Assembly (NCBI GenBank): GCA_017882555.1
Contig: JADGPH010000095.1
Coordinates: forward strand, 1-20,781
Length of the DNA: 20,781 bases
Reading direction: 5' to 3'
From: Thermoleophilia bacterium
GTDB taxonomy: Bacteria > Actinomycetota > Thermoleophilia > Miltoncostaeales > Miltoncostaeaceae
A model generated the notes under the pieces. The model saw only the letters and a program-made list of their open reading frames with translations, was not told the origin of the DNA and ran no database searches. The position numbers and the translations under genes are program-made. Positions 6,079 through 13,186 of the stretch are shown one piece after another (positions within the stretch are counted from its first letter, which is position 1; each line of letters opens with the position of its first letter).

Positions 6079-7049
6079 GAATACCGATCCACGACGCCGT
6101 CAGCTACCAACACCAGCGCCGTGCGATCTGCCCCGTCCAGCGGCCCGTCGAGCACCCGACGTGCATCGGCGACATACAAGAGCGCACGCTCGCGGGCGCG
6201 TGTCACGCCGATGTGCCCCACCAGGCGGTCACATAACCGGTCAATCTCGAGGTCATCGGCTGTCGCGCGAATCGCCGAGGCCAGGTCGGGTTCGTCCTGA
6301 ATCGCATAGATCATCGGCAGAGTCACCGTCCCATCACGCAGATCGGCACCGCGGCGCTTGCCGGTCGCTGCGGAGGACCCGGTCAGATCGAGAATGTCGT
6401 CGAAGATCTGAAACGCCATCCCCACGGCCTCCCCGAAGGCCGCGAGACGATCTTGGACGTCGGCCGACGCACCACCGAGCATCGCGCCAAGCCGACACGC
6501 CGAGGCGAACAACGACGCGGTCTTACACCGCACCCGATCCACATAGGCCGTTTCGCTCAGGGCGATGTCAAACGCGGCGCGTCCTTGCGCGAGTTCCCCT
6601 TGGGAAAGATCCAACGCGGCGGCAGCCAAGACCTCGATCGCCGCGGGTTCATCGGCTCCCGCGAGTTCGGCGAAGGCCCGTGCAAACAGATAGTCACCGA
6701 CTTGGATCGCGGCCGCGGCCCCGTGCGATGACGCGATCGTCTCGCGGCCGCGGCGCATCGTGGCACCATCGAGAAGGTCATCGTGGACGAGGGTCGCCAT
6801 GTGGACCAACTCGACCGATGCGGCCGCACGTACCACAGCCTCGCCGGGATCGTGACGCGAGCCGGCACAGCAGAAGACCAGCAGGGGGCGCAGGCGCTTC
6901 CCACCCGCGGCAAGCGTCGCGGCACCCGGTACCGCAACCTCGGCAAGGCCGTCGGCGACCGCGATGCCCAATCGCAGCTCACACGCACCCAAGGCGTTTC
7001 TGAGCCCGGACGTCACGAGATGGGCGATGGGTTGGGCGGTCGCGCTCAC
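6075..7049 (-). CDS. Long-chain polyprenyl diphosphate synthase
   Basis: Condenses isopentenyl diphosphate units onto an allylic primer to make the menaquinone side chain. The 324-aa protein has all trans-prenyltransferase landmarks: GGKRLRPLL (about 49-57), the first Asp-rich motif DDLLD (90-94) followed by RRGRE, GDYLFARAF (about 118-126), and the second Asp-rich motif DDILD (217-221) followed by GKRRGADLRDGTVTLP. The residue five before the first motif is a small alanine rather than an aromatic, which fits a long product (C30 or more). The GTG at 7049 overlaps the menG stop (GTGA). A longer in-frame reading to 7250 lies inside menG and is rejected. Exact chain length cannot be assigned. 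Confidence 0.92.
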   Translation of the reverse strand: MSATAQPIAHLVTSGLRNALGACELRLGIAVADGLAEVAVPGAATLAAGGKRLRPLLVFCCAGSRHDPGEAVVRAAASVELVHMATLVHDDLLDGATMRRGRETIASSHGAAAAIQVGDYLFARAFAELAGADEPAAIEVLAAAALDLSQGELAQGRAAFDIALSETAYVDRVRCKTASLFASACRLGAMLGGASADVQDRLAAFGEAVGMAFQIFDDILDLTGSSAATGKRRGADLRDGTVTLPMIYAIQDEPDLASAIRATADDLEIDRLCDRLVGHIGVTRARERALLYVADARRVLDGPLDGADRTALVLVADGVVDRYS

Positions 7050-7774
7050 CCGCGCACTCTCCCATAGTGCAACGCGATGATGCCTCCGGCGAACAACTGC
7101 CAGCGCACATCCTCGAGGCCCGCCTCCACCATCGCCGCCGCGAGCGCCGGCGGTTCGGGAAATCGCTTGACCGATGCCGGCAGGTAGCCATAGGCGGCAC
7201 CATCGCGTCCCAAGAGCTTCCCCAACAGCGGCACCACACGGTCGAACCACAACTCGTAGAAGGGCCGCAGCCGCTGTGGGGTCGTGATCTCCAAGATCAC
7301 CACACGACCCCCAGGTCGGACCACCCGCGCCATCTCGCCAAGGCCGGTGCCGAGGTCGGAGACGTTGCGGATCCCGAACGCGACCGTGGCGCCGTCAAAC
7401 TCATCGTCGGCAAATGGCAGCGCCAACGCATCGGCCTGGACGAATTCCACATGCTCCGGACGCCCCGCGCCCTTCAACCGCGCCCGTTCAAGCATGTTCC
7501 CTGCGAAATCCGCGCCGACGACACGACCACTCGGGGTCACGCGACGCGCGAGGGCGAACGCAAGGTCGCCGGTACCCGTACAGACATCGAGCGCCGAATC
7601 GCCCGCGGCAACGTCGGCGGCGGCGGCGGCGGCCTCCCGCCACCGGCGATCGAGTCCCGCCGTCATAACGCGGTTCAGCAGGTCATAGCGCGGGGCAATC
7701 CGATCGAACATCGCTTGGACTTCACCGGCCGGCAAGCGCCCGGGAACGCCCTCGGTCCCGACCGATTCGCTCAT
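7046..7774 (-). CDS. menG: Demethylmenaquinone C-methyltransferase
   Basis: SAM-dependent enzyme of the UbiE/MenG family that performs the last step of menaquinone synthesis. The 242-aa protein shows MFDRIAPRYDLLNRVMTAGLDRRWR (about 22-46), SAM motif I LDVCTGTGDLA (62-72), VVGADFAGNML, VQADALALPFADDEFD, the family signature FGIRNVSDLGTGLGEMARVVRPGG and a C-terminal YGYLPASVKRFP. An alanine run near residues 48-53 comes from GC-rich repeats. Since only menaquinone genes are nearby, menG is preferred to ubiE. Its ATG overlaps the ubiX stop (ATGA). Confidence 0.94.
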   Translation of the reverse strand: MSESVGTEGVPGRLPAGEVQAMFDRIAPRYDLLNRVMTAGLDRRWREAAAAAADVAAGDSALDVCTGTGDLAFALARRVTPSGRVVGADFAGNMLERARLKGAGRPEHVEFVQADALALPFADDEFDGATVAFGIRNVSDLGTGLGEMARVVRPGGRVVILEITTPQRLRPFYELWFDRVVPLLGKLLGRDGAAYGYLPASVKRFPEPPALAAAMVEAGLEDVRWQLFAGGIIALHYGRVRG

Positions 7775-8421
7775 GCCGCCCCCGTCGCAGGCTCACCGCT
7801 GATCGTCATCCCGTCCTCGCCCCACCGCGCCAACAGCGCGTGCCGAACGCCGAGGTGGTCAAGCGCCTTTCCCACCATGAAGTCAACGAGCTGACGGACA
7901 TCGGTGGGGGCGTTGTAGAACCCGGGGGAGGCCGGCATGACAATCGCTCCCGCGCGCGTCACGGTGGCCATGTTCTCAATCTGGATCAACGAGAGCGGGG
8001 TCTCCCGAGTCATGAGCACCAGCGTTCGGCGCTCTTTGAGCATGACGTCGGCGCACCGATGAATCAGGTTCCGCGCGGTGCCGTGCGCGATCGTCGCAAG
8101 GGTCGATCCCGAGCAGGGGCAGATCAAGGCCGCGGGAGCGAGCGACGACCCCGACGCGAAGGGAGCGGTCAGGTCATGGCGCCCGAGTATCGTCACCTGC
8201 CCCGGCGCGGTCGCAGAGCGCGCGACGAACTCCCGCACGACTCCATCGGGGTCCTTCGGTGCATCGCGACCCGCCAACAGCAACTCGTGATTGATGACGT
8301 GTGCTCCCGCACGGCTCACGCAGAGACCGACCTCGCAGCCGGCCGCCGTCAATGCATGAAGCGCAGCGGCGGCATACGCCGCGCCGCTTGCGCCGGTCAC
8401 TCCGAGAAAGATGCGTTTCAC
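7771..8421 (-). CDS. ubiX: Flavin prenyltransferase (UbiX/MqnM type)
   Basis: Attaches a dimethylallyl unit to reduced FMN, making the prenylated-FMN cofactor used by UbiD decarboxylases such as the one encoded at 11241. The 216-aa protein starts VKRIFLGVTGASGAAYA, the family's N-terminal flavin-binding loop. PFASGSSLAPAALICPCSGSTLATIAHG, LIHRCADVMLKERRTLVLMTRETPLSLIQIENM, IVMPASPGFYNAPTDVRQLVDFMVGKALDHLGV follow. The GTG at 8421 matches the usual MKRI start and has TACGAT 8 nt upstream. A TTG at 8430 with a GAGGAC ribosome site is the alternative and would add three residues. It heads the ubiX-menG-polyprenyl synthase-mqnAC run. Confidence 0.93.
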   Translation of the reverse strand: MKRIFLGVTGASGAAYAAAALHALTAAGCEVGLCVSRAGAHVINHELLLAGRDAPKDPDGVVREFVARSATAPGQVTILGRHDLTAPFASGSSLAPAALICPCSGSTLATIAHGTARNLIHRCADVMLKERRTLVLMTRETPLSLIQIENMATVTRAGAIVMPASPGFYNAPTDVRQLVDFMVGKALDHLGVRHALLARWGEDGMTISGEPATGAA

Positions 8422-8429
8422 CGTTGCCA

Positions 8430-8435
8430 ATCGTA
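8430..8435 (-). promoter_or_regulatory. Candidate -10 element for the ubiX-mqnC operon
   Basis: TACGAT on the minus strand (8435 down to 8430) lies 8 nt before the GTG at 8421, the spacing of a leaderless transcript. A promoter is expected here because a strong terminator (8518-8547) closes the qcr operon just upstream. No convincing -35 is seen. Confidence 0.35.
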
Positions 8436-8517
8436 GTCCTCGCGACCGCCAAACGTGTGTGGATCGGCACCCCCACACGGGGCACATCGCCACATCTGCC
8501 ACAACCGTCGCAAAACG

Positions 8518-8547
8518 CGTGAGGCCCGGAGTCATCCGGGCCTCACG
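8518..8547 (-). terminator. Intrinsic terminator of the qcr operon
   Basis: Perfect 12-bp inverted repeat: CGTGAGGCCCGG (8518-8529) and CCGGGCCTCACG (8536-8547) with a 6-nt loop. Read on the minus strand it is followed by CGTTTTGCG, a short T run. It lies 26 bases after the qcrC stop and about 100 bases before ubiX. Confidence 0.8.
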
Positions 8548-8572
8548 GTCACTGACAGGCGCCTGATCGCAC

Positions 8573-9328
8573 CTACTTATAGGTCGTACCAAGTCCGTTG
8601 AGGAAGGTCCCCAAGTCCTGCAACTGCGTCGGCGTCAGGCCGGCAAATGGCGGCATCTGTGAGCCCGGCGTCACACAACTCGGGCATTTGGTGTGGCGAA
8701 CAAACCAGTCGACACCGAGGTTCTTGGTGCCGACGGTGGTGAGGTTGGGACCCACCTGCCCACCAGCGCCCTTGAGCATATGGCAACTGGTACACCCTTC
8801 GGTGTCAAAGACCGTCTGACCCGCCGCGGCCGACGATCCCGGAGTGATCCCGGTAAAGGTCACGGCACCGCCCGAGGTCGGGGTCGCGCCGGTTTCACCC
8901 TGGTAGGTCAGCCACGCCATCCCGATGAACACGAGAATCGCCACCGACAACGCGAACGGACGCTTGGAAATCCGGCGCTCCGCGCGCCGATCGATAAACG
9001 GAGTGCCCACCAACAAGACCATGAGGATGTTCGGAACGAGGAACGTCGCCATGATGACCGGAACCAACGCATTCTGGTTCTTGAAGATCTTGAGCATCTG
9101 GAACAGGAAGAAGAAGTACCACTCGGGCCGAGGCTCAAAGGTCGAGGTCGCCGTGTACACGGGCGGGCCCACGGGCACCCGCTGCCAAATCGCCATCCCG
9201 ATGATGCCCGCGAACACGAGGATCGCGACGATGTGATCCTTGTAGATCGCATATGGGAAGAAGGGCTTGCCCTCCTTCTTTGCCTGCGCGTAGTCGCGCC
9301 TATACGCCTCTTGCTGTGCGCGGTTCAC
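8573..9328 (-). CDS. qcrC: Menaquinol:cytochrome c reductase, cytochrome b subunit IV/cytochrome c fusion
   Basis: The 251-aa protein joins two modules. Residues 20-145 are a subunit-IV-like part with three membrane helices (about 32-48, 86-110 and 125-142) and the quinol-site motif PEWYFF (68-73). Residues 165-251 are a cytochrome c domain with the heme motif CTSCH (179-183) and a likely axial methionine M225 in SQMPPFAGL. This b/c fusion is the layout of Bacillus QcrC, not the diheme QcrC of mycobacteria. An extra CPSC (215-218) in the cytochrome domain could form a disulfide. The GTG (9328) overlaps the qcrB stop as GTGA. It is the last gene before the terminator. Confidence 0.93.
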   Translation of the reverse strand: MNRAQQEAYRRDYAQAKKEGKPFFPYAIYKDHIVAILVFAGIIGMAIWQRVPVGPPVYTATSTFEPRPEWYFFFLFQMLKIFKNQNALVPVIMATFLVPNILMVLLVGTPFIDRRAERRISKRPFALSVAILVFIGMAWLTYQGETGATPTSGGAVTFTGITPGSSAAAGQTVFDTEGCTSCHMLKGAGGQVGPNLTTVGTKNLGVDWFVRHTKCPSCVTPGSQMPPFAGLTPTQLQDLGTFLNGLGTTYK

Positions 9329-10155
9329 TGGCCGGCCTCCGCGGTCACCGATTGCGGCGCCGGTTCGACCGACACCTCTCGACGACCCTGCGGCTGACGT
9401 TCACGAGCTGCGGCCCGCGCGGAGGCTTCCTCGGCCCTGCGAGCCCGCGTCGCGCGCTTCGACCACGGGGGCTCAGCGATGCCGAGCTTGCTGACCAAGA
9501 ACAGGTGCAAGCCGATGAATGTCGCGATCCCACCCGGTATTACCAACATATGTATCGAGTAGAACCGCGCGAGCGTCTCGGAGTTGAAGTTGGTTCCGGC
9601 ACGCAGCACGTCTGCGATGTACGGCCCGACGATCGGGGCGCTGGCGGTGATGTTCATGGCCACAACCGTCGCCCAGTAGGCCCTCTGGTCCCACACGAGC
9701 AGGTACCCGGTAAGGCCCATGAACATGACCATGACCAGCAGGAGCGCACCCGTGACCCACGTCAGTTCACGCGGGTACTTGTACGACCCGAAGATGAATA
9801 CGCGGGCCATGTGCAAGAAGACCAAAATGATCATCGCACTGGCGCCCCACTTGTGCATGCCCCGTACCAGCCAACCCCACGTCACATCATTGGTGATGTG
9901 CTGAATGCTGGAGTAGGCGCTCGCGGGGTCGGGCTTGTAGTACATCGCCAGCACGATGCCGGTGACGGCCTGCAAGCCGAACACGGCCATCGCGGCAAAC
10001 CCGAGAGTCTGGAACCAGCTCGTCTCGCCGGGGATGTTGCGCTTCAGAAACCAGGTGAGCCCCGTCTTGGCGCCGGTGCGATGGTCGATGTGATCGACAA
10101 CCGCCCCCCCGACCTGCCCAACAGGTCCCTTCGGCCCGATATCAGTGGTGCTCAC
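9325..10155 (-). CDS. qcrB: Menaquinol:cytochrome c reductase, cytochrome b6-type subunit
   Basis: The 276-aa membrane protein carries the two b hemes of the complex. Heme ligands are the pairs H101/H115 (13 residues between) and H202/H217 (14 between). The 14-residue spacing in the second pair is the b6 type, consistent with the split b6/subunit IV arrangement completed by qcrC. Four membrane helices are visible (about 50-72, 103-121, 133-155 and 203-222). GLTGYLLVWDQRAYWA is the conserved quinol-site region. No cysteine occurs, so the covalently bound extra heme of Bacillus QcrB and b6f cannot be attached in the usual way. Residues 230-276 form an Arg/Ala-rich tail. AGGAGG (10160-10165) lies 4 nt before the GTG start and overlaps the qcrA stop. 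Confidence 0.94.
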   Translation of the reverse strand: MSTTDIGPKGPVGQVGGAVVDHIDHRTGAKTGLTWFLKRNIPGETSWFQTLGFAAMAVFGLQAVTGIVLAMYYKPDPASAYSSIQHITNDVTWGWLVRGMHKWGASAMIILVFLHMARVFIFGSYKYPRELTWVTGALLLVMVMFMGLTGYLLVWDQRAYWATVVAMNITASAPIVGPYIADVLRAGTNFNSETLARFYSIHMLVIPGGIATFIGLHLFLVSKLGIAEPPWSKRATRARRAEEASARAAARERQPQGRREVSVEPAPQSVTAEAGQ

Positions 10156-10163
10156 CGCGCCTC

Positions 10164-10874
10164 CTAGAAGGGGTAGAGGTTGGACAACACGCCAGTAACC
10201 GGTTCGCCCGGGTCATGCAATCGATACGCCTTTTGCGCCGAGTTGATCGAGAATGGAGTCCCGACCAGCAGGTGATCGCTCTGGCTGATTCCCGCCGTGG
10301 ACCACGAACCGTGGACCGTACCCACGCCGCCGACGGATTTCCCGGTCCCGTCGACGACCTTGACATTGAAGCGGTCCAGCGGGCGCGGTGGCGGGCCCGC
10401 GACTACCAAGCCAAGCGTGTCATACGCCCCACCGTGGCACGGGCACACGTAGTTGTCTCCCCCCTTGAAGTACTCCACGGGGCATCCCAGGTGCGCGCAG
10501 CGGTTCCAGAGCGCGATGATCTGGCCGGCCCGGTTGCGAACGAACACGCGAGCATCCGACCACGGGGAGGTGCCAGACACCGCGATCGATGTGGTCTGGC
10601 CGTCGGGAAAGTTGCTCACCGGCCCAAGGTCGACCCACTGTGCCTTGGGGTCCTTGACCGCGTCGGTGACCGCAAAACCGACGATCGGCACCAGGATCGC
10701 GGCCGAAAGCACGGCCCCACCGGCAATCGCTACACCACTCAGAAAGCGCGTTCGAGTGATGAAGTCCGGATCGTCGTCGTGGGAGTGCTCCTGCACGGGA
10801 TCGATCGCCCGCGGGCCAGAGTACTGGCCTCCAGGCGTCCCGTTCTGGGCGTCGTTCCCCTGGCTCTCTGCCAC
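10164..10874 (-). CDS. qcrA: Rieske iron-sulfur subunit of menaquinol:cytochrome c reductase
   Basis: Accepts an electron from menaquinol and passes it to cytochrome c. The 236-aa protein has a cytoplasmic N-terminus rich in Gln, Gly and Asp, one membrane anchor (about residues 46-69) and the Rieske domain with CAHLGC (126-131) and CPCHGG (144-149), which bind the 2Fe-2S cluster. Before the anchor the expected twin-arginine motif reads TRTRFLSG, so the second arginine of the usual pair is replaced by threonine. The GTG at 10874 has GAGGAGG (10884-10890) 9 nt upstream; a TTG at 10883 and a longer frame to 10997 are less likely. First gene of qcrABC. Confidence 0.94.
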   Translation of the reverse strand: MAESQGNDAQNGTPGGQYSGPRAIDPVQEHSHDDDPDFITRTRFLSGVAIAGGAVLSAAILVPIVGFAVTDAVKDPKAQWVDLGPVSNFPDGQTTSIAVSGTSPWSDARVFVRNRAGQIIALWNRCAHLGCPVEYFKGGDNYVCPCHGGAYDTLGLVVAGPPPRPLDRFNVKVVDGTGKSVGGVGTVHGSWSTAGISQSDHLLVGTPFSINSAQKAYRLHDPGEPVTGVLSNLYPF

Positions 10875-11240
10875 CTGGTCCAACCTCCTCGAGCAATAAC
10901 GCATGACCACGCAACGCCGGTGCCGTGATTCAACCAGACTGCCGACCCGAGACATGCTCCTACAAACGGGCCATGTGTCCCGTCGGACGGGGCTCATGGA
11001 CTCAGATCCGAGTTTCGTCGGCAGTTCCCTGCCTGCGGATGGTTCGTGTGCGAGCCACCAACATCCTGCAAGGGCAACCGACGACCCTCAGGTCAACGCG
11101 ATCATAACGTCCAAATCCCCATTCGTTAAACCGCAGAACCCGCAGCTGAGCGTTTGGGGGCAACTGCACCTGTTTCGGCGGGTCAGATCCCGAGCACCGG
11201 TGCATGCGCGAGGGTGGGAAATAGCCCGGCAGCGGGGCAA
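10875..11240 (-). other. 366-bp gap between ubiD and qcrA
   Basis: No protein-coding gene is supported. The ubiD end carries only a weak hairpin (GCCC at 11224-11227 with GGGC at 11235-11238, then TATTT on the minus strand). A 10-bp palindrome GCACCGGTGC lies at 11194-11203. A promoter-like pair is at 11101-11130, and the qcrA ribosome site is at 10884-10890. If that promoter is used, qcrA has an untranslated leader of about 220 nt, long enough to hold a regulatory structure, though I cannot name one. Confidence 0.5.
11101..11130 (-). promoter_or_regulatory. Candidate promoter of qcrABC
   Basis: On the minus strand TTTAAC (11130-11125) is followed by an 18-nt spacer and TATGAT (11106-11101), one base from TATAAT. 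This AT-rich patch stands out in the surrounding GC-rich DNA. The predicted transcription start is near 11094. Confidence 0.4.
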
Positions 11241-12683
11241 TTACCCTTCGGAGAGCGGGATCCCGAACTCGTCCCAACGTTCGTCGACACGGCGCTGAAT
11301 GTCATCCGACATACGTATCGGATCGGGCCACGGGCGTACCTGGCCCTCTCCCGGCCACTTCCGGGTGGCGTCGAATCCGATCTTCGATCCGAATGCGAAG
11401 TACGGCGCCGCATGATCCAGCGCGTCGACCGGCCCGTCCACCATCAGATGATCGCGAGCGGGATCGACATTGCTGAAAGCGATGAAGGCAACCTCGGAGA
11501 CGTTGTGCACGTCGACATCGTGGTCCACGACAATCACGCACCGGGTCAGCGACAACAGCCCGAGACCCCAAACGGCGTTCATGAGCTTCTTCCCATGACC
11601 GGGGTAGCGCTTGTTAACCGACACGATCGCGCAGTTGTGGAACACCCCTTCGAGGGGCAGGTTCATGTCATGAAGATCGGGCACGGTCATCCGAATCAAC
11701 GGCAAGAACATGCGCTCGGTGGCCTTGCCCAGAAAGAAATCCTCCATCGGCGGCGGCCCAACGATCGTCGTCGCATACACCGGATCACGCCGATGCGAGA
11801 TCCCCGTGATGTGCAGGGTCGGATAGTCGTCCACAGGCGTGTAGTACCCGGTGTGGTCCCCAAAAGGCCCCTCGGGGCGGATGTCGCTCGCGTCCACGTA
11901 GCCCTCGATGACGAACTCCGCGTTGGCGGGAACCTCGACGTCCACCGTCCGACAGGCCACCATGTCCACGTTGTCCCCGCGCAGGAACCCCGCAAACAGC
12001 ATTTCATCGATGTTCGGAGGCAACGGCGCGCTCGCGCTGTAGGTCACGGCGGGATCGGTTCCGATCGCGATCGCGACCTCGACTCGGCCTGAGGAATCGC
12101 GTAGGTGGGCGGCCCCGTCTTTGTGGATCTGCCAATGCATCATCGCCGTGCAGCTGTCAACAACCTGGACGCGGTACATCCCACAGTTGCGGACCCCGGT
12201 CTCGGGGTCCTTGCTGAACACCAACGGGAGGGTGATGAACGGCCCGCCATCCTTCGGCCAGCAGGTCAGGATCGGCAGCTTGGTCAGGTCCGGATTGTTC
12301 ATCCACACCTCTTGGCAGGGTGCGGTCTTCACCATTCGGGGTGAGAACGAGGCGAGTTCACGCAGCTTGCCGAGCGCCTTGACCTTCGCCACCAGGCCGT
12401 GCGGGGGCTGCAGGTCCATGAGCTCTTGGATGCGCTGACCGGGGATATCGAGTGAATCGACTTCCAGCGACATGCACATGCGCGCGTCGCTGCCGAACTG
12501 ATTGATCAGTACAGGGAACTCGCTGCCGATCACATTGTGAAACAGGAGCGCCGGACCACCGCGCTTTGAGACGCGATCGGTGATCTCGGTGATCTCCAGG
12601 TACGGATCCACGGGAGCCGTGACCTCCACCAGCTCGCCCGCATCGCGTAAACGATCAATCCAGTCGCGCAGGTCGCGAATCAT
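11241..12683 (-). CDS. ubiD: UbiD-family prenyl-FMN-dependent decarboxylase (MqnL candidate)
   Basis: The 480-aa protein is a full-length UbiD: MIRDLRDWIDRLRDAGEL, GGPALLFHNV, a prenyl-FMN/metal-binding region around MYRVQVVD (R171), and EFVIEGYVD followed by EGPFGDHTGYY. R171, E271 and D276 match the catalytic Arg-Glu-Glu/Asp set of the family by motif. ATTIVGPPPMEDFFLGKATERMFLPLI and NAVWGLGLLSLTRCVIVVDHDVDVHN complete it. It needs the cofactor made by UbiX. In the futalosine pathway UbiD and UbiX homologues (MqnL, MqnM) are proposed to decarboxylate the prenylated naphthoate, which fits these neighbours. The ATG (12683) overlaps the upstream stop as ATGA. Substrate is inferred from context. 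Confidence 0.93.
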   Translation of the reverse strand: MIRDLRDWIDRLRDAGELVEVTAPVDPYLEITEITDRVSKRGGPALLFHNVIGSEFPVLINQFGSDARMCMSLEVDSLDIPGQRIQELMDLQPPHGLVAKVKALGKLRELASFSPRMVKTAPCQEVWMNNPDLTKLPILTCWPKDGGPFITLPLVFSKDPETGVRNCGMYRVQVVDSCTAMMHWQIHKDGAAHLRDSSGRVEVAIAIGTDPAVTYSASAPLPPNIDEMLFAGFLRGDNVDMVACRTVDVEVPANAEFVIEGYVDASDIRPEGPFGDHTGYYTPVDDYPTLHITGISHRRDPVYATTIVGPPPMEDFFLGKATERMFLPLIRMTVPDLHDMNLPLEGVFHNCAIVSVNKRYPGHGKKLMNAVWGLGLLSLTRCVIVVDHDVDVHNVSEVAFIAFSNVDPARDHLMVDGPVDALDHAAPYFAFGSKIGFDATRKWPGEGQVRPWPDPIRMSDDIQRRVDERWDEFGIPLSEG

Positions 12684-13186
12684 GCAAATACGCCCTTAAG
12701 GTCGGGTGGGTCCACAACGTCGTGCGCCAGCGCAGCAAAGCCCGACGGGTCCCTGTCATGGGTTGCCCGGTGCACCGCCGTCGCAAAACGCATGCGCACC
12801 ACGGGATCCTCACACGCCGCAACTGCAGCCGCGGTACCGAGCCACATGTTGGGCAGTTCCGCCTGTCGAGCGGTCGCGACAACACCGGCGGAGAGCGCCA
12901 CCAATCTCGCCAGGGCATCGACCACAAAAACGTCGTTGGCCCGCGCCACCCGAACGAGTCCTGCCGCGTAGCAGTAGTCGCCCGCCAGCACGAGCGCCGA
13001 TGCGTCCGCCAGCACGAGTTCCCGCGGGCGACCATGGTGTGCAAGGAACCCTTCCAGGATCAGGTCAAAGCCCATCGCGTGGTCGAAGTCCAGCGGCGGC
13101 GACACCAATGGAGCAAGCAGCGGCTCGGCGGGCACGGCCTGCAAGCACCGCGCCAATGCCGGCTCGATCAAGAGGTCCGCCCTCAC
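12680..13186 (-). CDS. HepS-like orphan (possible small subunit of a polyprenyl diphosphate synthase)
   Basis: This 168-aa protein has no obvious close family. Its middle section, SALVLAGDYCYAAGLVRVA then DVFVVDALARLVALSAG (about 63-101), aligns without gaps to the VLAGDYxSGLYY...D...LA.AI.E segment of HepS, the small non-catalytic subunit of heptaprenyl diphosphate synthase. It also resembles the GDYLFARAF helix of the synthase encoded at 6075. There is no Asp-rich DDxxD motif, so it should not be catalytic alone. The N-terminus holds FDHAMGFDLILEGFLAHHGR, predicted helical. The GTG overlaps the hemL stop (GTGA) and its own stop overlaps ubiD (ATGA). The relationship is from my own motif reading and is tentative. 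Confidence 0.65.
   Translation of the reverse strand: MRADLLIEPALARCLQAVPAEPLLAPLVSPPLDFDHAMGFDLILEGFLAHHGRPRELVLADASALVLAGDYCYAAGLVRVARANDVFVVDALARLVALSAGVVATARQAELPNMWLGTAAAVAACEDPVVRMRFATAVHRATHDRDPSGFAALAHDVVDPPDLKGVFA

Noticed and set aside
7050..7250. N-terminal extension of the polyprenyl diphosphate synthase
   Set aside because: It is a shadow of menG; the GTG at 7049 gives a normal-length enzyme and a GTGA overlap.
7600..7640. GGC repeats in menG and GCGCGG repeats near 15010-15035 in ahbAB as microsatellites
   Set aside because: They are short, in frame and explained by alanine or Ala/Pro runs in GC-rich coding DNA.
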